64,000 nucleotides of DNA from Lota lota (lineage: Eukaryota > Chordata > Actinopteri > Gadiformes > Lotidae), in NCBI GenBank assembly GCA_026745465.1, contig JACYXH010000175.1:6654501-6718500 (forward strand), read 5' to 3'. Under the pieces are notes generated by a model, which was not told where the DNA came from, did no database searches, and saw only the letters and a program-made list of their open reading frames with translations. Of this stretch, positions 12,245 through 28,180 are shown in pieces. Numbering within the stretch: the first letter of the stretch is position 1; the number at the start of each line of letters is the position of its first letter. The translations under genes and the position numbers were made by a program.

Positions 12245-13064
12245 GTGTGTGTGTTGGTTCTGCTGCGGTGGTTGTGATGGTGGATAGGTTGGGAGTGTGC
12301 GAGTACAGACCAGTCCAATACTTCTGTATTTCTCTTAGTTTCGTATCCAGAGGCTGTCTAATAAACCAGCCATCAGATGCATATCCCATCACCTTGGTTG
12401 TTCTGTATACCCCCCCACCCCTTCCCCATCCTATTCACGCCATTCCACACCCCCTCGGGCCATCAGAGGGGAAATGAAAGCCACTGACTGGGAGAATTTG
12501 GGGAAATTGTAGAGATAGGATGGATGGATAACTGCTGTGGTGGTGGTCCCCCAGGACAGGGATGCACCCAGTGAGACCACCCATCTCAAACTATGTTTTT
12601 TTTTCAGACCAGAAGAGAAATGGTTCCTTTGCTGCTGCAAATGTGTTGCCATTACTGTGTGTATACATTTATGAAGACCATACCATTAGTGAATGAAGAT
12701 GGAAAAACAGCAATATATAGAATACATCGTTCCCAGCTACAATTGATACTTCTAAGTGTCTAAAGGACTGACAAAGTACATCCAAAATTAATTTTATTCA
12801 CAATACATTTATTCAAAAAATACTCTCCCACCATAAAGTCCCATTTCAAGGGCATGCAACCTGTGTAATGTTATTACATTACACATTACACACAGTAAGA
12901 AACCAGGCACTCCAGGTTGGGATATGATCTTTTGTCAACGCTACGAAAACCAAGATAGAAATAGAACTGCAGTTTATAGAACACAGATCAGATAGGCAAG
13001 GTCTCCGTTGAAGAAACAGTAGTGTGGAGGATAGTCTCACATACACACACACACACCTACACAC

Positions 13065-13101
<37 letters not shown>

Positions 13102-13725
13102 AAATACCACACATGGATGGCTTAAATTTTCATCATTTCTGTCACATTTGGGGATTTCAATACAGAAAATCCAACACCTTATTCTTGTTCACATCTTCGG
13201 AAAAACGTAAGCTCTTTAAATGTTTACCTTATGTTTGACAGGATGATTTAAGACCAGCACAGTTGGGGGTTGTGGTCTAAAAATGGTGAATGATGGAATC
13301 AATACAATCACAAGCTACCCACCTTGTCTTCAATCCATAGAAATATCACATGGTGCCATTCTGATAATCACAAGGCTTCTACCTGGTTCATTCAATACCG
13401 GCCCATCCTGTTGGCTACAGGTGGTGTTTTACTGCTGGAGTTTTTTAATACCTAGCTTTCCAAGTATACGCTTAGTAGAGTAGGACTCTTTCAGGTGGCG
13501 GGGGATATTCCTTGAGGGATAGAGAGAGAAAGGGGGGGGGGGGGGAGAGCAAGAGAGAAATACAGATAAAGAGACGGAAAGACATAAATGAATGAGAGCG
13601 TGAAGGAGACAGATAGAGATAGAGAGAAAAACAGCTAGAGTGAGAGAAAGAGATAAGCGAAAGAGATAGAGAAAGAGATTGTATTTTTGTGCAGGTGTCT
13701 GCATGAATGTGATGTCGTGCATGTC

Positions 13726-13790
13726 TGTGTCTGCGTGCATGCACGTGTCTGCGTGCATGTGTCTGCGTGCATGCACGTGTCTGCTTGCAT
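13726..13790. repeat. short minisatellite of gtgtctgcgtgcatg-type units
   Basis: Several imperfect copies of gtgtctgcgtgcatg, some extended by cacgt, occur in tandem before a (GT)n tract. Each unit contains the palindrome gtgcatgcac or part of it. Confidence 0.8.
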
Positions 13791-14199
13791 GTGTGTGTGT
13801 GTGTGTGTGTGCTCATGGCCTCACCCAGTGGCAGACAGCAGGGGTTAATTTTTCCACTTGCACATTGACACGGTGTGACAGGCCAATCGATGGGAAGGAG
13901 ATGGAGTCTGCTGCTGCTTCATTGGCCTGCTGTGCTAAAAGAGTAGCCCCGGAGGTCATCTCCTCACCCGCATTGGCTTCTCCAACTCTTGCTCACTCGT
14001 TTCCATCCCCCTCTGCATTTCTTGTCTCTTTCTTTGCCAAGTGAACCTCGCATTGAGCAGCAAAACACGTTTTAAATGTCAGAAATTGTTTTAGTCCTTT
14101 TTCTGTGAAGTAGTATATGCATCTTTTTCCGCAATTTCACTCAAGGGAAGTGCTAAACGTATATCACAGTGGAATGAATGATAACACTTGCATAATCAT

Positions 14200-14440
14200 A
14201 ATAATAATTCATCGCATTTCTAGAGCTTTTCAAGACCCCCGAAGCGCTTTACATATCGAGTGTGTGTGTGGACCTCGGTTTGTCGTCTCATCCAAAAGAC
14301 GGTGCTGTTCCACACAACCCATGTCCTGCGGCATTGGGGATATAACGTAGGCCAGTGGGATGATCACCCCCTACTGGCCCTCAAACACCTCTACCAGTCC
14401 ATCATGGTCTCCCATCCAAGGATGGACAAGGCCAGATTCT
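14200..14440. repeat. dispersed fish repeat with a 5S rRNA-like segment
   Basis: The sequence tttctagagcttttcaagac, then ccccgaagcgctttacat, resembles a very common teleost repeat. It ends with ggtctcccatccaag at 14406-14420, identical over 15 bases to the complement of the vertebrate 5S rRNA internal region, followed by an imperfect aaggcc. It could be a 5S-derived SINE (SINE3 type) or another repeat that shares this motif. The family is not established. Confidence 0.5.
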
Positions 14441-15357
14441 CTCCAAATAGGAATATATTGCTACATTACATAACAAAGACGTTGTGTATGATATACTTTT
14501 ACTTTTATAGTACTTCTTTGTTTGTTTACTTTTTTAAGAAATAATGTACTAGCAAATGTTCATCTTTTTGTATACCCTAAAGCTCTTTTAACGTGTTAAT
14601 GATCTGTATTCAAATGATGTGTGATTATTATGTATAAATACATTTATAAATGGGTAATTATATTATATTATACACTAGTTAAGAGCTTGTAATAAGGTAC
14701 CACAACATTACCCTTTATTTGACCTGTTAAAGTGCTGCAATCACACTGCAACCTTTTCCACAAGACCAAGTAAACTGCAATAAACCATTAAACAAAACAA
14801 AGCTGCCGGTTGGATTTATTTTGATACATTCCAATTACCTGCAAAGCAAATCAATCCTTTGACCCTGAAATTCAATGTCCTAACGTTACATTCGGTTATT
14901 TGTACGAGATTACCTTAATTCTAATTCAGCAATATTTACTAATGCATCAGACCGTATCATAATGTTCACTTGAAAAAAAAGGAAAATTGATTCATTTCAC
15001 CAAATGTGCTGTCCGGAGTGGCCTTGTGCTTCTAATCACCGGTGTGTGTGTCGATGTTGGGTGGAATGGGCCTCCAAAGGGCTGTAGCGCTCCAGTTTAA
15101 CCACCAACTCATGCTAATTGGCAGAGAAAGCGCAGCCGAAGGGCGGGAAGGAGGAGGTGTGATTACTAACCCTCAAACTTTGTTAGTGTGGATTTATAGC
15201 TCGCACAGCCATTAGCCATTAGCCAGTTGATAATTGTGAAATCAATTTAGGAAATGACTGCAATGAGTGTTAAGAAGAAAAAAATGCCTCTTTGGCGACG
15301 GTCCAAAGCGGAGAAAGATGAGACAAAAAAGACCTGATTCTTATTAGGAAGGGAAAC

Positions 15358-15363
15358 TTTATT
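15358..15363 (-). terminator. cdh4: probable distal poly(A) signal of cdh4 (AATAAA)
   Basis: TTTATT on the + strand gives AATAAA on the sense strand. It is followed within 30 bases by a T-rich element (gtcttttttgtctc on the - strand). Another AATAAA at 15515-15510 is a possible alternative. Confidence 0.5.
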
Positions 15364-16545
15364 TATAACATGGGGGTGCACCGGCAGGGAGTGGCCAGCT
15401 CATAAACTATATTACAAGGTGATCTGCAAGGCTGCGTATGTCGTATACAGTATTTGAAAACCAAAATTGCAGTGGCACTAGAAACACACGCTTAAAACAA
15501 CACACGTTATTTATTTTTCTTGTTTTTTTTTGTTTTTCTTAAAAAATGGTACAAACAACAATACAAAATAGTTGTGCTGTTGACAGTTTTACAAAAAAAA
15601 GGTTATTTTGACTCGACAAGTGTGCAATGATTTTTTCCCAGCTTTTCTTTAACATTTTTTTTTCTTTTTTGTTTGTCCGTATTTCCCCCCCGTCATATCT
15701 TATGAGTATGTACACCAGAATCACGTCTGGACCAAATCACCTTGGTCATGCGGGCTGCGACACAATTGAAAACATTGTATGGTTTACGGTTATAGAACTC
15801 TTCTGTCCGATATAAAAAGACACATGCAAAAAGCTCCAATTGTACAGTATACGTTGTCTAAGTGGTTCCATTTGTAGCTTCAAGCAAATACTTTATTATG
15901 TACAGTTAGACTTGAGCACTATAAGGACAATTCATATCAGACACTGCTGCTGCTGTCTCAGTGGTTCTGATTGGAGCAGAAGATTCTAGATACCGGCTGC
16001 TTCCTGGACACCCCCCCCCCTCCCCCCCCTCTCCGCTCTCTATGCATGACCACATTATCAGACTGTGTCCCGATTTAGACTTGCTATCCACAAGCCACAC
16101 CGGCCCAAGAAACAAAGTCATTTTTACACGTTCCATTTTCACTCAGTTCGTACAAAAGGTAGGTCTGTCGCCAACATCAGATTGGATAAATGGATAGATA
16201 AAGATAAAGCGAGCCTATGGAACAATAAATTATAAAAACCATCCGTGATGTTGTTCTCTATACCTCCACACCTACAATAGCAATTTCAATGGGCAGGGCA
16301 GGTTGTGTCTCTTACTCCATCGGCCAACAGTTGCCCTGTTTCATTGCTAATCATGGATTCTCGGTAATGGCTTGGGTTTTCGACACACACACAAAGGTCA
16401 GGTCAGTGGGCTTGTGTAACCTGCATGCCCTGCACAGTGGCACTCCCTCAGAATTGTGATATCTGAATATCTAAGTATAAAGAAACACACACCATTTATT
16501 AAGCTTCTCTTTTGAATGCCGGGTGGCTGTCAGCATTGTAACAGC

Positions 16546-16567
16546 TCCTTCATGGAGCCATGAAGGA
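16546..16567. repeat. 10-bp perfect inverted repeat in the cdh4 3' UTR
   Basis: tccttcatgg and ccatgaagga are separated by only two bases. Without a proper loop it acts more as a palindrome (dimer or cruciform) than as a stem-loop. Confidence 0.9.
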
Positions 16568-17336
16568 CGCTAAAAGGGGTTCACACACAGTAGCACACTC
16601 ACATATTTACAGTAAGGCCTAGTAGGGTGAAAGGGTGGTTAAGGTGGGGTGATGATACACGCTGGATTTAAGTGAGACTGTGACCTTTCCGTTGGACTAT
16701 AAAAGCCGACCACGAACATCGACCACACATTAACAAGTATGGCTGTAAGCTCATATAGAAACACCGCGATTCTTCATGAACCCCATGGCTCTTTTTTTGT
16801 GGCAAAGGCAAAGGATGAATTGAATGAAGCGAAAATAAAGAATTAAAGTAATAAAATGAGAATCCACATCCAGCAACACGTACAAAACATTGGTATAACG
16901 ACGAGCACATTTTCGAAAACAAAATGAACCACAACATGTTAAATAAGGATGGGCCGAATGTGAGTGCTGTATTTGTTTTCCCTAAGATATTTTCTGCAAA
17001 GCCATTCTGCAGTGGGGGAGTACGGAGAAAGAAGAGGTGTTATCCACCAGCAGCCTGCTTCCTGTGGATACCACTCCACGTCCTACGCTGTTCTGTCCTC
17101 ACTGAATCGACAACCTGTGCTGTAAACTAAATTCAAAACACAACATAGAATTGGCAACTCTCTGTTAACAATCCGATTTTTGTTCTACCCTGTTTTTTTG
17201 TTTGTTTACAATGTCAATCACACCATTTTCGTCATTCGTTTGTCGAAGGCCATACCTCCCACCCCCCCCCCCCCCCCCCTTTCTCTTTTAATTCAGTACA
17301 GTGTGAGTGCTTCCTGGTTGAGGAGTAGATGGAATG

Positions 17337-17347
17337 TGAGAGAGAGA

Positions 17348-17399
<52 letters not shown>
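17337..17399. repeat. (AG)n microsatellite
   Basis: An almost uninterrupted AG repeat of about 60 bases with one AC interruption. It lies in the inferred cdh4 3' UTR, where the sense strand reads (CT)n. Confidence 0.97.
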
Positions 17400-17401
<2 letters not shown>

Positions 17402-19249
17402 AAGGCAGGAAGGAGAAGCAGAGGATCCTGCTCCATTTTATGAAATGCGAGCCTGGTTGAATCTCACTCTTCAAAGAGTTTACCTTTAGGGATTCTTCAT
17501 CTCCTTTAATTAAAAGTGGATTAAACACACAACTCTGGCCAATCCCAATGAAATCCACCAGGAGAGAGCAGGGAGAGATAGATGGCAAGAATTCCCTGCA
17601 CTGACGTTAGAAGAGATTTAATGATAGACAACGCTCTCCCAAAAATAGAAATGGCAGCAGAGTTGTGAAGGGAAAACATTTAGCATTTTGCCCTGAATAC
17701 TTCCGGTATTTTTTACCATTGCTTCACTTGTAAAAAAAATAAAATAAAAAGATTTACAAAGTGAAACAATTAAACCGTGACGGTAAAACGTTCGGTTTGG
17801 TCCACAAATGTTAATTGAAGTTGAGATCAAACATCTGATAAAAAAAATTTGCTGTAGGTAGTGCTAAACTGTCAACTATTATCACAAGTGTTATCTGAAG
17901 CTTAAATTATGTATCTTTGTTTTGATGAAGTGCCCATCGCTATCTTTTCTTTAAAACAGAGGCTCCTTGCACAGACTTTTAAAACATCTTAGTAATTGTA
18001 GTCCGACATTAACTAAGATGTTGCATGGGGGGACCGCCAGGCAAATGGAACCGTTTTTGGAAAATGGAAATTACCTTTGTAAAAATGAACATGAAGGATA
18101 GCTGATATTGTTTTGATTATGGTTGAGAAAATTAGCCTCCCCCAGCTACATTAAGGAATAAACTCTCATTAAACAACCTTTATATGTTGTTGGTATAGAG
18201 GACACTGGTGATTCCCTTACAATTCTGTGACAATGGCAACAACAGGCGGATAAAACAATCCCAGTTGCGATGAGAGCCGCAAAGAACATACGTCTTTAAT
18301 TTTTGTGATTTTGGATACTCAATTACTATGAGTTTGCTATGAACTATAGGAACACAGGAACACAGATAATGTGTTAAAAAATTGATGTTTTCACCCTCTT
18401 CAACATCTACATAAACCCCCCTTTTACGCCAACGATATCTGTCAAATCGTATGTTATCCCCCCTCCCCTTGTTTGTACAGCTCCCGCTGCTGGGGGTTCA
18501 TCCAAATGAGATGGAAAGGTCTGCGTTAAAGGGTAAGGGATCATGTGACAATCCTGAGATAGCGGAGAGTCTACCAGATGCGCACCTCTGAAGGCACTTC
18601 GTACACACCAGTGCTTCTCTTCTCAGGACCTTAAGTTCACCGAGAAAATATTCCATGGCCTTCCGTGTGGGAAGGACATTTACATTTTTTCCTGTTCTTG
18701 TTCTGTGTTTTCGTTTACTTTCCCCTATCTCTGTCAACCCCCAAACATGGCAGCAAGGCAAAGCAAGTGGCCGAACCCACAGCCATGGCAGAGCTCAACC
18801 AGCGAGTTATAAGTGAACCCTTACAAGGTACATGGGGAAAGGCGAAAAGAAGTGCGTACAAACAAAAAGGCAAACCAACTGAAAAATCGGATAAAGTTAT
18901 GAACGTCTACATGTAACAACAAGTTGAAAGATAATAATAATATAAAAATAAAAACAACAGTTTGAACCAAACAGATGACAGACCCATGAGTTAGAGTCTC
19001 AGTTGACAGTTTGGAGGGCGGAGCCTCACCCGAAAAAACGGACATCAACGGCCTGGCCAAATTTGATCGGTCGGTGATCCAGTCAATCCGTCGGTGGGGT
19101 TATGTTGTGTTCATCGAAGGGCCTCATTCGGACCTCATTTCAGTCGGGACAGAAAGAGCGTGGCAGCCCAGCAACTATGGAACAAGTATGTGGAGTGTAA
19201 TGTGTGTGCACGCGTGTGTTTCCTTATGCACACGTTCTTTTCTTCCCCA

Positions 19250-19327
19250 GCCCCCCCCCCTCCCACCCCCCCCCACTCCCCCCCCCCCCCCCACTCCCCC
19301 CCCCCCCCCCCCCCCCCCCACCCCCCC
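19250..19327 (-). repeat. G-rich tract (sense strand) just after the cdh4 stop
   Basis: The + strand is poly-C broken by single T, A or ACT. The cdh4 sense strand is therefore about 75 bases of G-runs, beginning roughly 65 bases after the stop codon. RNA G-quadruplexes are expected from such runs, though poly-C calls of this length are also prone to sequencing error. Confidence 0.9.
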
Positions 19328-19392
19328 TCTCGACGTCAAAGTGCACACTTGAGCGTGGTCGTTCCATTTTTTCCCGTTTCGTCTTTTGCTTT

Positions 19393-19632
<240 letters not shown>

Positions 19633-20097
19633 TCAGGAGATCACAATTATTATTGATTCAAATGCTGGTCATAATAATAATAACCTTGAACTGAGGTGGG
19701 CGGTTACACAGCAGAGAGAAGAGAGATGGACTTGAGAAAATAAGAGTGCAAGGAAATAAAGCTGGACAAGTAACAAAGGAAGTAAAAAAATCACACATTT
19801 TAGTACTGTTACAAGTCGAGCGTCCAGCAGTCATTTCCTGTCATTTTCGTACCCATGGATGGATGCATTGTTATTCCGGTGGATAAACACACCAGGCTAA
19901 AAATGTCACTGCATCGCCCACCCCACCTCCTCCCCTTTTGGTATAGAAAACCCTTTGTTTAAAGGATAATCAGTCAGAGAGGTTAGACTACTACATCCTC
20001 TCTCTCTACCGTGGGCGATAGGAAGTCCGACATGGCTCAGCCTCCAGGGGTAAGATAGGTGGCAGGAGAACCATGTGTTTGTTGGTGGTTGTAAGAA

Positions 20098-20128
<31 letters not shown>

Positions 20129-20335
20129 GATGTAAAAAAGAGCGGGAGAGAGAGAATCGGGGATAGACGGATCAAAGCTGAACAGCTGCCATCACTTCTC
20201 GAGTGTGAACATGTTTTCATGATTCTGTCAATCAGCATTTCCTCGCATGAATGTGCCAACATTGCAGAGTGTGTACTTGTGTGTACCTGTCTAAGTGTGT
20301 GTATATGCATTGGATGTGTGAGTATATATATGAAT

Positions 20336-20338
<3 letters not shown>

Positions 20339-20379
<41 letters not shown>

Positions 20380-20392
20380 GCATGTGTGTGTG
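20339..20392. repeat. (GT)n microsatellite
   Basis: Uninterrupted GT for about 35 bases, then GT with C and A interruptions. It lies in cdh4 intron K-L. Confidence 0.97.
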
Positions 20393-20589
20393 TGTAATAC
20401 ATGCATACATGGCACAGCAGCTGTCAGGTTAAATTGAACTCACCTGTTGTGTCTACCTGCATACCAAATTGAGTAGCATTCCATCATGTTTAATCTAATT
20501 AACGAGGAGATCAATGGAAAGCACAAAGGATAGGAGGCAAGACGGCAACAAAGGAAGACTCTAATGACAAATGGATGCGATGGATCTGC

Positions 20590-21560
20590 AGGCTTTGTAC
20601 CCGGGTTCCCTTGGTACAAAGGGTACAAAAACCTGGAAAACTGCCAGAGTGACCCCAGTCCACAAGAGGGACTCAAAATCAGAACCATTGAAATACCGTT
20701 CCATATCCCTTTATCATAGACCCATTATCTTTCTATATTTTCTTAGATGATGTTGTGGAACAATGTGGGAATAACATATTTATCTACGTGGATGATTCTA
20801 CCATCTTAGCACCCATAACATCATCAAATGGGTCTGAAACCTTAACAAAGACCGGGAAAACCTCAGAAAAGTTGGCTGATGCTTGGGTGTCACCTTAGAG
20901 CCCAGCAAGAGTAGGCAATGATCCTGTCCACAAAGAAAAATCCATCTGATCTCTTCTCTGGGAACACTAAAATCAAGCTCAGTGAGCAGTTGGAAGTTCT
21001 AGGACAGTGCATTAACAGAAAACTCTTGTGGTCCAGCAATCAGTCTAATACCTGCAGACATGCTGGACTACGTCTCGGAGCATTGTGGAAGTTGGCCAAC
21101 AAGCTTGATCCTAGAGGCAGAGCCAAAGTCTACAAAACCCAGGTCAGAAGCATCATGGAGTTCTCTTGCCTTGCCGGAATAAATGCTTCACAATCCACTC
21201 TAAGGCAGCTGGATATTATCCAGAAAAAGGCACTAAAGATCATTGGTGTGGATGAGGACTATGCCCTAAAGGATTATGCCATCACCAGGCTGAGCCATCA
21301 CAGAACAGTTGCTGCAGCAACCGTCCTTTTCAAGATGCACACGCCCAACTGTCCAACAGACTCGAAAGCACTGCTACCCTCAGTTCATGTCCAAGGTGGA
21401 AACACTTTTACCAAGTTACTCACACTGCTGCAACAACATGGAACAGCCTTCCCCCTGCTGTTGTCAGAGACATCACATCAAGTAGAGTGCATGCCTTCAA
21501 GAAGAGACTGACCAAACACCTCAACATGGGACTGCAATCCAAAAGCTGAAGGACTTCAGA
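20590..21560 (+). pseudogene. broken non-LTR retrotransposon, reverse transcriptase fragment
   Basis: Three blocks in three frames show one decayed reverse transcriptase. From 20634 the frame reads WKTARVTPVHKRDSKSEPLK then YRSISL, a conserved early RT motif. From about 20776 another frame reads NIFIYVDDSTILAPI, with the YVDD catalytic motif at 20785-20796. From 20918 to 21511 the third frame reads through a thumb/connection-like region including LGALWKLANKLDPRGRAKVY and LDIIQKKALKIIGVDED. The sequence between the first two blocks, where the intervening RT motifs should lie, is missing. It resembles jockey/CR1-type elements found in fish, but the clade is not resolved. Confidence 0.85.
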
Positions 21561-21890
21561 CGTTCACTCTTATATATATTCCTGAGTAGCTGCAGATCAG
21601 TGATAGGCTCCCCGAATTGTGCTCATGAAGCTTGAATCTGCAAAAGCACAACAACAAAGAAAATCCTAATCCCGCTCGCAGATGCGTGTCGTAAACCAGT
21701 GTCTTGCGGACACACACTTGTTCTGTTGAAGACAAGTTATACATGACCCTCCAAACAAGGGGTACCATTCATAGAGCTTCACAGAGGCGAGAATCCCATC
21801 AGGACAAAGACAATCATCTAAAAGGACCAATGTGAAATCCAACTATGCGGTGGATGTGTTTGTGTTGCTGGTGTTTGTTTGTGGGTGTAC

Positions 21891-22055
21891 CTCATGGATG
21901 AAGTCTCCTATGTCTCCAGGGTGGGGCAGGACATGTCGGATGGGGTACTGGGACTCGGGGACGATGGGGCGTTCGTCCACCCTGCGGACCCCCGGGGGCT
22001 TGCTGATGATGTGCTCCAGGGAGTCGGGCTGCTGCAGCTGGCTGAGGTCATAGTC
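21891..22055 (-). CDS. cdh4: cdh4 exon K: juxtamembrane p120-binding end
   Basis: The acceptor is tggccag and the donor gtacac, phase 0 at both ends, 55 codons (residues 606-660). It encodes [20 protein letters not shown], then [20 protein letters not shown], then [25 protein letters not shown] is the end of the p120-catenin core motif. VRRVDERP and [10 protein letters not shown] are typical of the N-/R-cadherin tail. (CA)n on the + strand lies directly upstream of the acceptor. Confidence 0.97.
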
Positions 22056-24478
<2,423 letters not shown>

Positions 24479-24715
24479 ACAGCAGGATGATGATACAGAT
24501 GAGGATGGAGATGATGGCGCCGGTGCCCAGGCCCGCGGCGGCCACCGCCCCCAACGTGGTGCAGTCTCCGTTGCGGTCGCACGGACACACCTTCACCTTG
24601 ATGATGGAGCGGTTGGACAGCGGGGGGTTCCCCGAGTCAGACACCACGATAGGGACCTCGTACACGCCGGACTCCAGGTACACCTGGTAGCGCAGGCCCA
24701 GGCGGGCGTAGTCCC
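24479..24715 (-). CDS. cdh4: cdh4 exon I: end of EC5 and most of the transmembrane helix
   Basis: It follows a gggacacag acceptor, completes Gly, then 78 codons, and ends one base into the Cys codon before gtgagt. It encodes [20 protein letters not shown], then [20 protein letters not shown], then [20 protein letters not shown] and [34 protein letters not shown] and the KVC-CD-NGDCT cysteine signature mark membrane-proximal EC5. [18 protein letters not shown] is the helix start. NRS is a possible N-glycosylation site. The upstream polypyrimidine tract is a (CT)n microsatellite. Confidence 0.98.
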
Positions 24716-25279
<564 letters not shown>

Positions 25280-25519
25280 CGCTGATGCGAGAGATGGTCC
25301 AGTTGCGTCGGATGCTGGGCGGGTAGTTGGGCAGCTCGAAGACGAAGGGCCCGGCGTTAGGGTCCGTGTCGGCGTCGGCCGCCGTGATGTTGACGCCGTT
25401 GGAGTTCCTGTTGACGCGCTCGCAGAGCTGCGCCTCACGCGGCACCAGCGCCGGGGGGTTGTCGTTGATGTCGTTCAGGTAGATCTGCAGGGTGCCGGTA
25501 GCACTGGCCGGAGGAGAAC
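25280..25519 (-). CDS. cdh4: cdh4 exon H: EC4-EC5 junction and EC5
   Basis: It follows a cccgcag acceptor, completes Gly, then 79 codons, and ends one base into Gly before gtgagg. It encodes [20 protein letters not shown], then [20 protein letters not shown], then [20 protein letters not shown] and [28 protein letters not shown] is the calcium-binding linker between EC4 and EC5, and [11 protein letters not shown] is the EC5 signature. NIT and NWT are N-glycosylation sequons. Confidence 0.98.
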
Positions 25520-25526
25520 CTGCGGG

Positions 25527-25528
<2 letters not shown>

Positions 25529-25581
<53 letters not shown>
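25529..25581. repeat. (GA)n microsatellite abutting the exon H acceptor
   Basis: About 53 bases of uninterrupted GA, beginning 10 bases upstream of exon H in sense orientation, where it reads (TC)n. Confidence 0.98.
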
Positions 25582-25583
<2 letters not shown>

Positions 25584-25651
25584 TAGTGTGTGTGTTTGGC
25601 CGGGGAGAGTCTGGACGGGAGTGGAGAGAGAGGAAGGTAAGTGTGTGCGAA

Positions 25652-25683
<32 letters not shown>

Positions 25684-25789
25684 AGTGGGTGGTGCGGGCA
25701 GGGAGATGTTGTGATGATGTGTGTTTGTGTGTGTGTGTGTGTGTGTATATGGGTGAATGTTGTATGGCCACGAGCAGGCATACGCTGTG

Positions 25790-25832
<43 letters not shown>

Positions 25833-25875
25833 GTGTTTACGAGTGAGTGGGTCAAGCAGGGGGGTGTTGTTAGCA

Positions 25876-25909
<34 letters not shown>

Positions 25910-27177
25910 TTGTGTTGTTATGGGCACGGGCGTGTTGTTAGCATGTGTGTGTGTGCGTGTGTGTATGCATTTTTGTGTGGTTGAAAATAGGAGAGAGGGA
26001 GCGTTCTTTCTTGCATCATATGTGTAGTGTGTGTGTGTGTGTGTGTATGCGGGCTTGCTTGCTACAGAATTTATAGGGAGGCTGGGGATGGGGATGGGGA
26101 TAATTGATAGGAGTGGAGATGGGGGTAGAGATCGACAGAGGGAAAGGCCAATCATAGAGGGATGAGGTGAGGACGAGGCAACGAGCTGAATGCAGTGCGG
26201 GCTCCTGAGTGAACGAGAAGCCCCGCTGTGAGGTCAAGAGTTGACACTCGGCAGGTTGATGAAAAGGTTTTTCTGAAGGAAAGCTGCATGCCTGCAACAC
26301 CTTCGGCGCTGCTGACGGAACTGCTTCTGACAGTTGTGTTTTGCACAAAACACAACTGTGCACAAAACACAAAACACAACCTCCCTGCCCATGACACACG
26401 ACTTACACGCCATCACTCTATATTTACACAGTGTGAGATGCATGCACATTTATCCATGCGCATGTGTGTGAGTGCGTCTGTGCACTAACAGACACGTGCA
26501 CACGCACACACACATGCACACACACACATACACACACACACACGCATGCACACATGAGTACACACGCACGCACATGCACACATACACACACACAAAACAA
26601 GTGTTACATCATGAAACACACACACATTGTAATCTGAGTGTATTATAGAGATATCTTTTTTTGTAAAACCCCATCTGTCCGCACTACCGCCTTTGTGATT
26701 GCTACATCAATGTACTGTAATGAGCCGAAAGTGGTGTTTCATTCTGTTGCGTATGCTGTCCCACTCACACGTACATACCCAAAGACCAATACATTCTCAA
26801 AAATATTAAAAGATGTGTGTGTGTGTGTGTGTGTGCATATGTGTATGTGGGTTTCACTCACAAAAGGAAAATTCCAAAGTACATAAATGGCAATGAGTGA
26901 GAAGTGAGTCCTCAGAAGGCTGAGCTGTTTATCAAGCAAGTATCAACGGCGAAGGAAATCTGGCAGTGTCCAATTAGGACCCATTTTCCTGCCACGCCCC
27001 ACTGACTGAGCCCATTGTTGGAGGGCTTCAGCCCCAGGAACCTAGCTCTAGGTAGGGATAAGGCCTATGTAATGTAAAACGATTTATGCAAAGCCGATAG
27101 ATCTGCCAATTAAACCTGGCAGCAGAGCAAGACATTTGACAAAGAGAAGGGAGAGAAGGAAGGCAGGAGAGAAGGAA

Positions 27178-27292
<115 letters not shown>

Positions 27293-28064
27293 GGGAGGGG
27301 AGGGGAAGTTGAGATAAAAGATGGGGGTGGTACTCTGGCAATGTTATTCTAAAATGTATTAGATTGCTAAGGTTTAAATTGGACACAACAGAGGGGTTGA
27401 ATGAAAATACCTGCCATGTATTAAGATATACACGTATAAGTAATGCAGAGTAGTATATGCCTTTATCAGCCCATAGTGCAAGACATGCCCACACAGGCAC
27501 AGACACACAAATAAATGCAAACACACTAAAGGGCTTCCCTGTTCACTTGGTTCGTTAATCCGAACCATTTATAGGGGACATTTGGAAGCAGCCTGCCGTT
27601 GCTGATAGGAGAATTATGTGGGGCTTCATCCAGCTAAATAAATAATTATGTTTGTGTAAATTCTTCAAAAGGATTTGTATTAACTTCCCTCCCTTTAATT
27701 TTTTTTATGTGGGTTCAGAGATTTTGCAGCATGAGTAAAAGGCCTTCCAGTAGGCTTACCCTTTGAAGAAGGAGGAGAAACAATAGCTGAGAAAGCGGTG
27801 TGTCAGATGGGTCAAAGACAGACAGATTTGGCTTTGGGCAAAAACATAAAAAATAATAAAATGTAATGAAATATGAGTTTACATCTCACCACCGGTTCAT
27901 CCTTCTACCTCCCTATACCCATCTCTCTCTCTCTTCCTATCTCTCCCCATCCCATATCTCTCTCTACTCGGTGTCTCAACACCATGGCACGTCACACGGT
28001 AATCCCTCTCACATTTTCATGGCTGACACTCCATAACTCCCACATAGTCCAAGGGATACACAAT

Positions 28065-28076
28065 GATTACACACAC

Positions 28077-28116
<40 letters not shown>

Positions 28117-28140
28117 CTACGCACATGCACACACACACAC

Positions 28141-28180
<40 letters not shown>

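Larger units (their letters stand above)
4741..15340. other. intergenic region between convergent taf4 and cdh4
   Basis: About 10.6 kb with no coding exon I can support. It holds a promoter-like cluster (4883-4957), (CA)n with CACGTGCATGC duplications (6241-6288), a (TA)n tract (8193-8265), a (GGGT)n tract (12215-12244), CA repeats (13040-13100), a short minisatellite (13726-13790), a 5S-like dispersed repeat (14200-14440) and an 11-bp hairpin (10952-10981). The stretch 9000-11300 is low in simple repeats and could hold conserved non-coding elements. Confidence 0.75.
15340..19392 (-). other. cdh4: cdh4 3' UTR (extent inferred)
   Basis: About 4 kb after the cdh4 stop with no coding signal. 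On the sense strand it contains a long G-rich tract at 19327-19250, G-runs at 17279-17263 and 16029-16012, a (CT)n tract at 17399-17337 and a 10-bp inverted repeat at 16546-16567. The end is set by AATAAA on the minus strand at 15363-15358. A long 3' UTR is usual for classical cadherins, but the exact end is inferred. Confidence 0.55.

Noticed and set aside
26361-26620. Candidate CRISPR-like or satellite array in the CA-rich stretch
   Set aside because: The repeats are degenerate CA units with no constant repeat-spacer structure, in a vertebrate intron.
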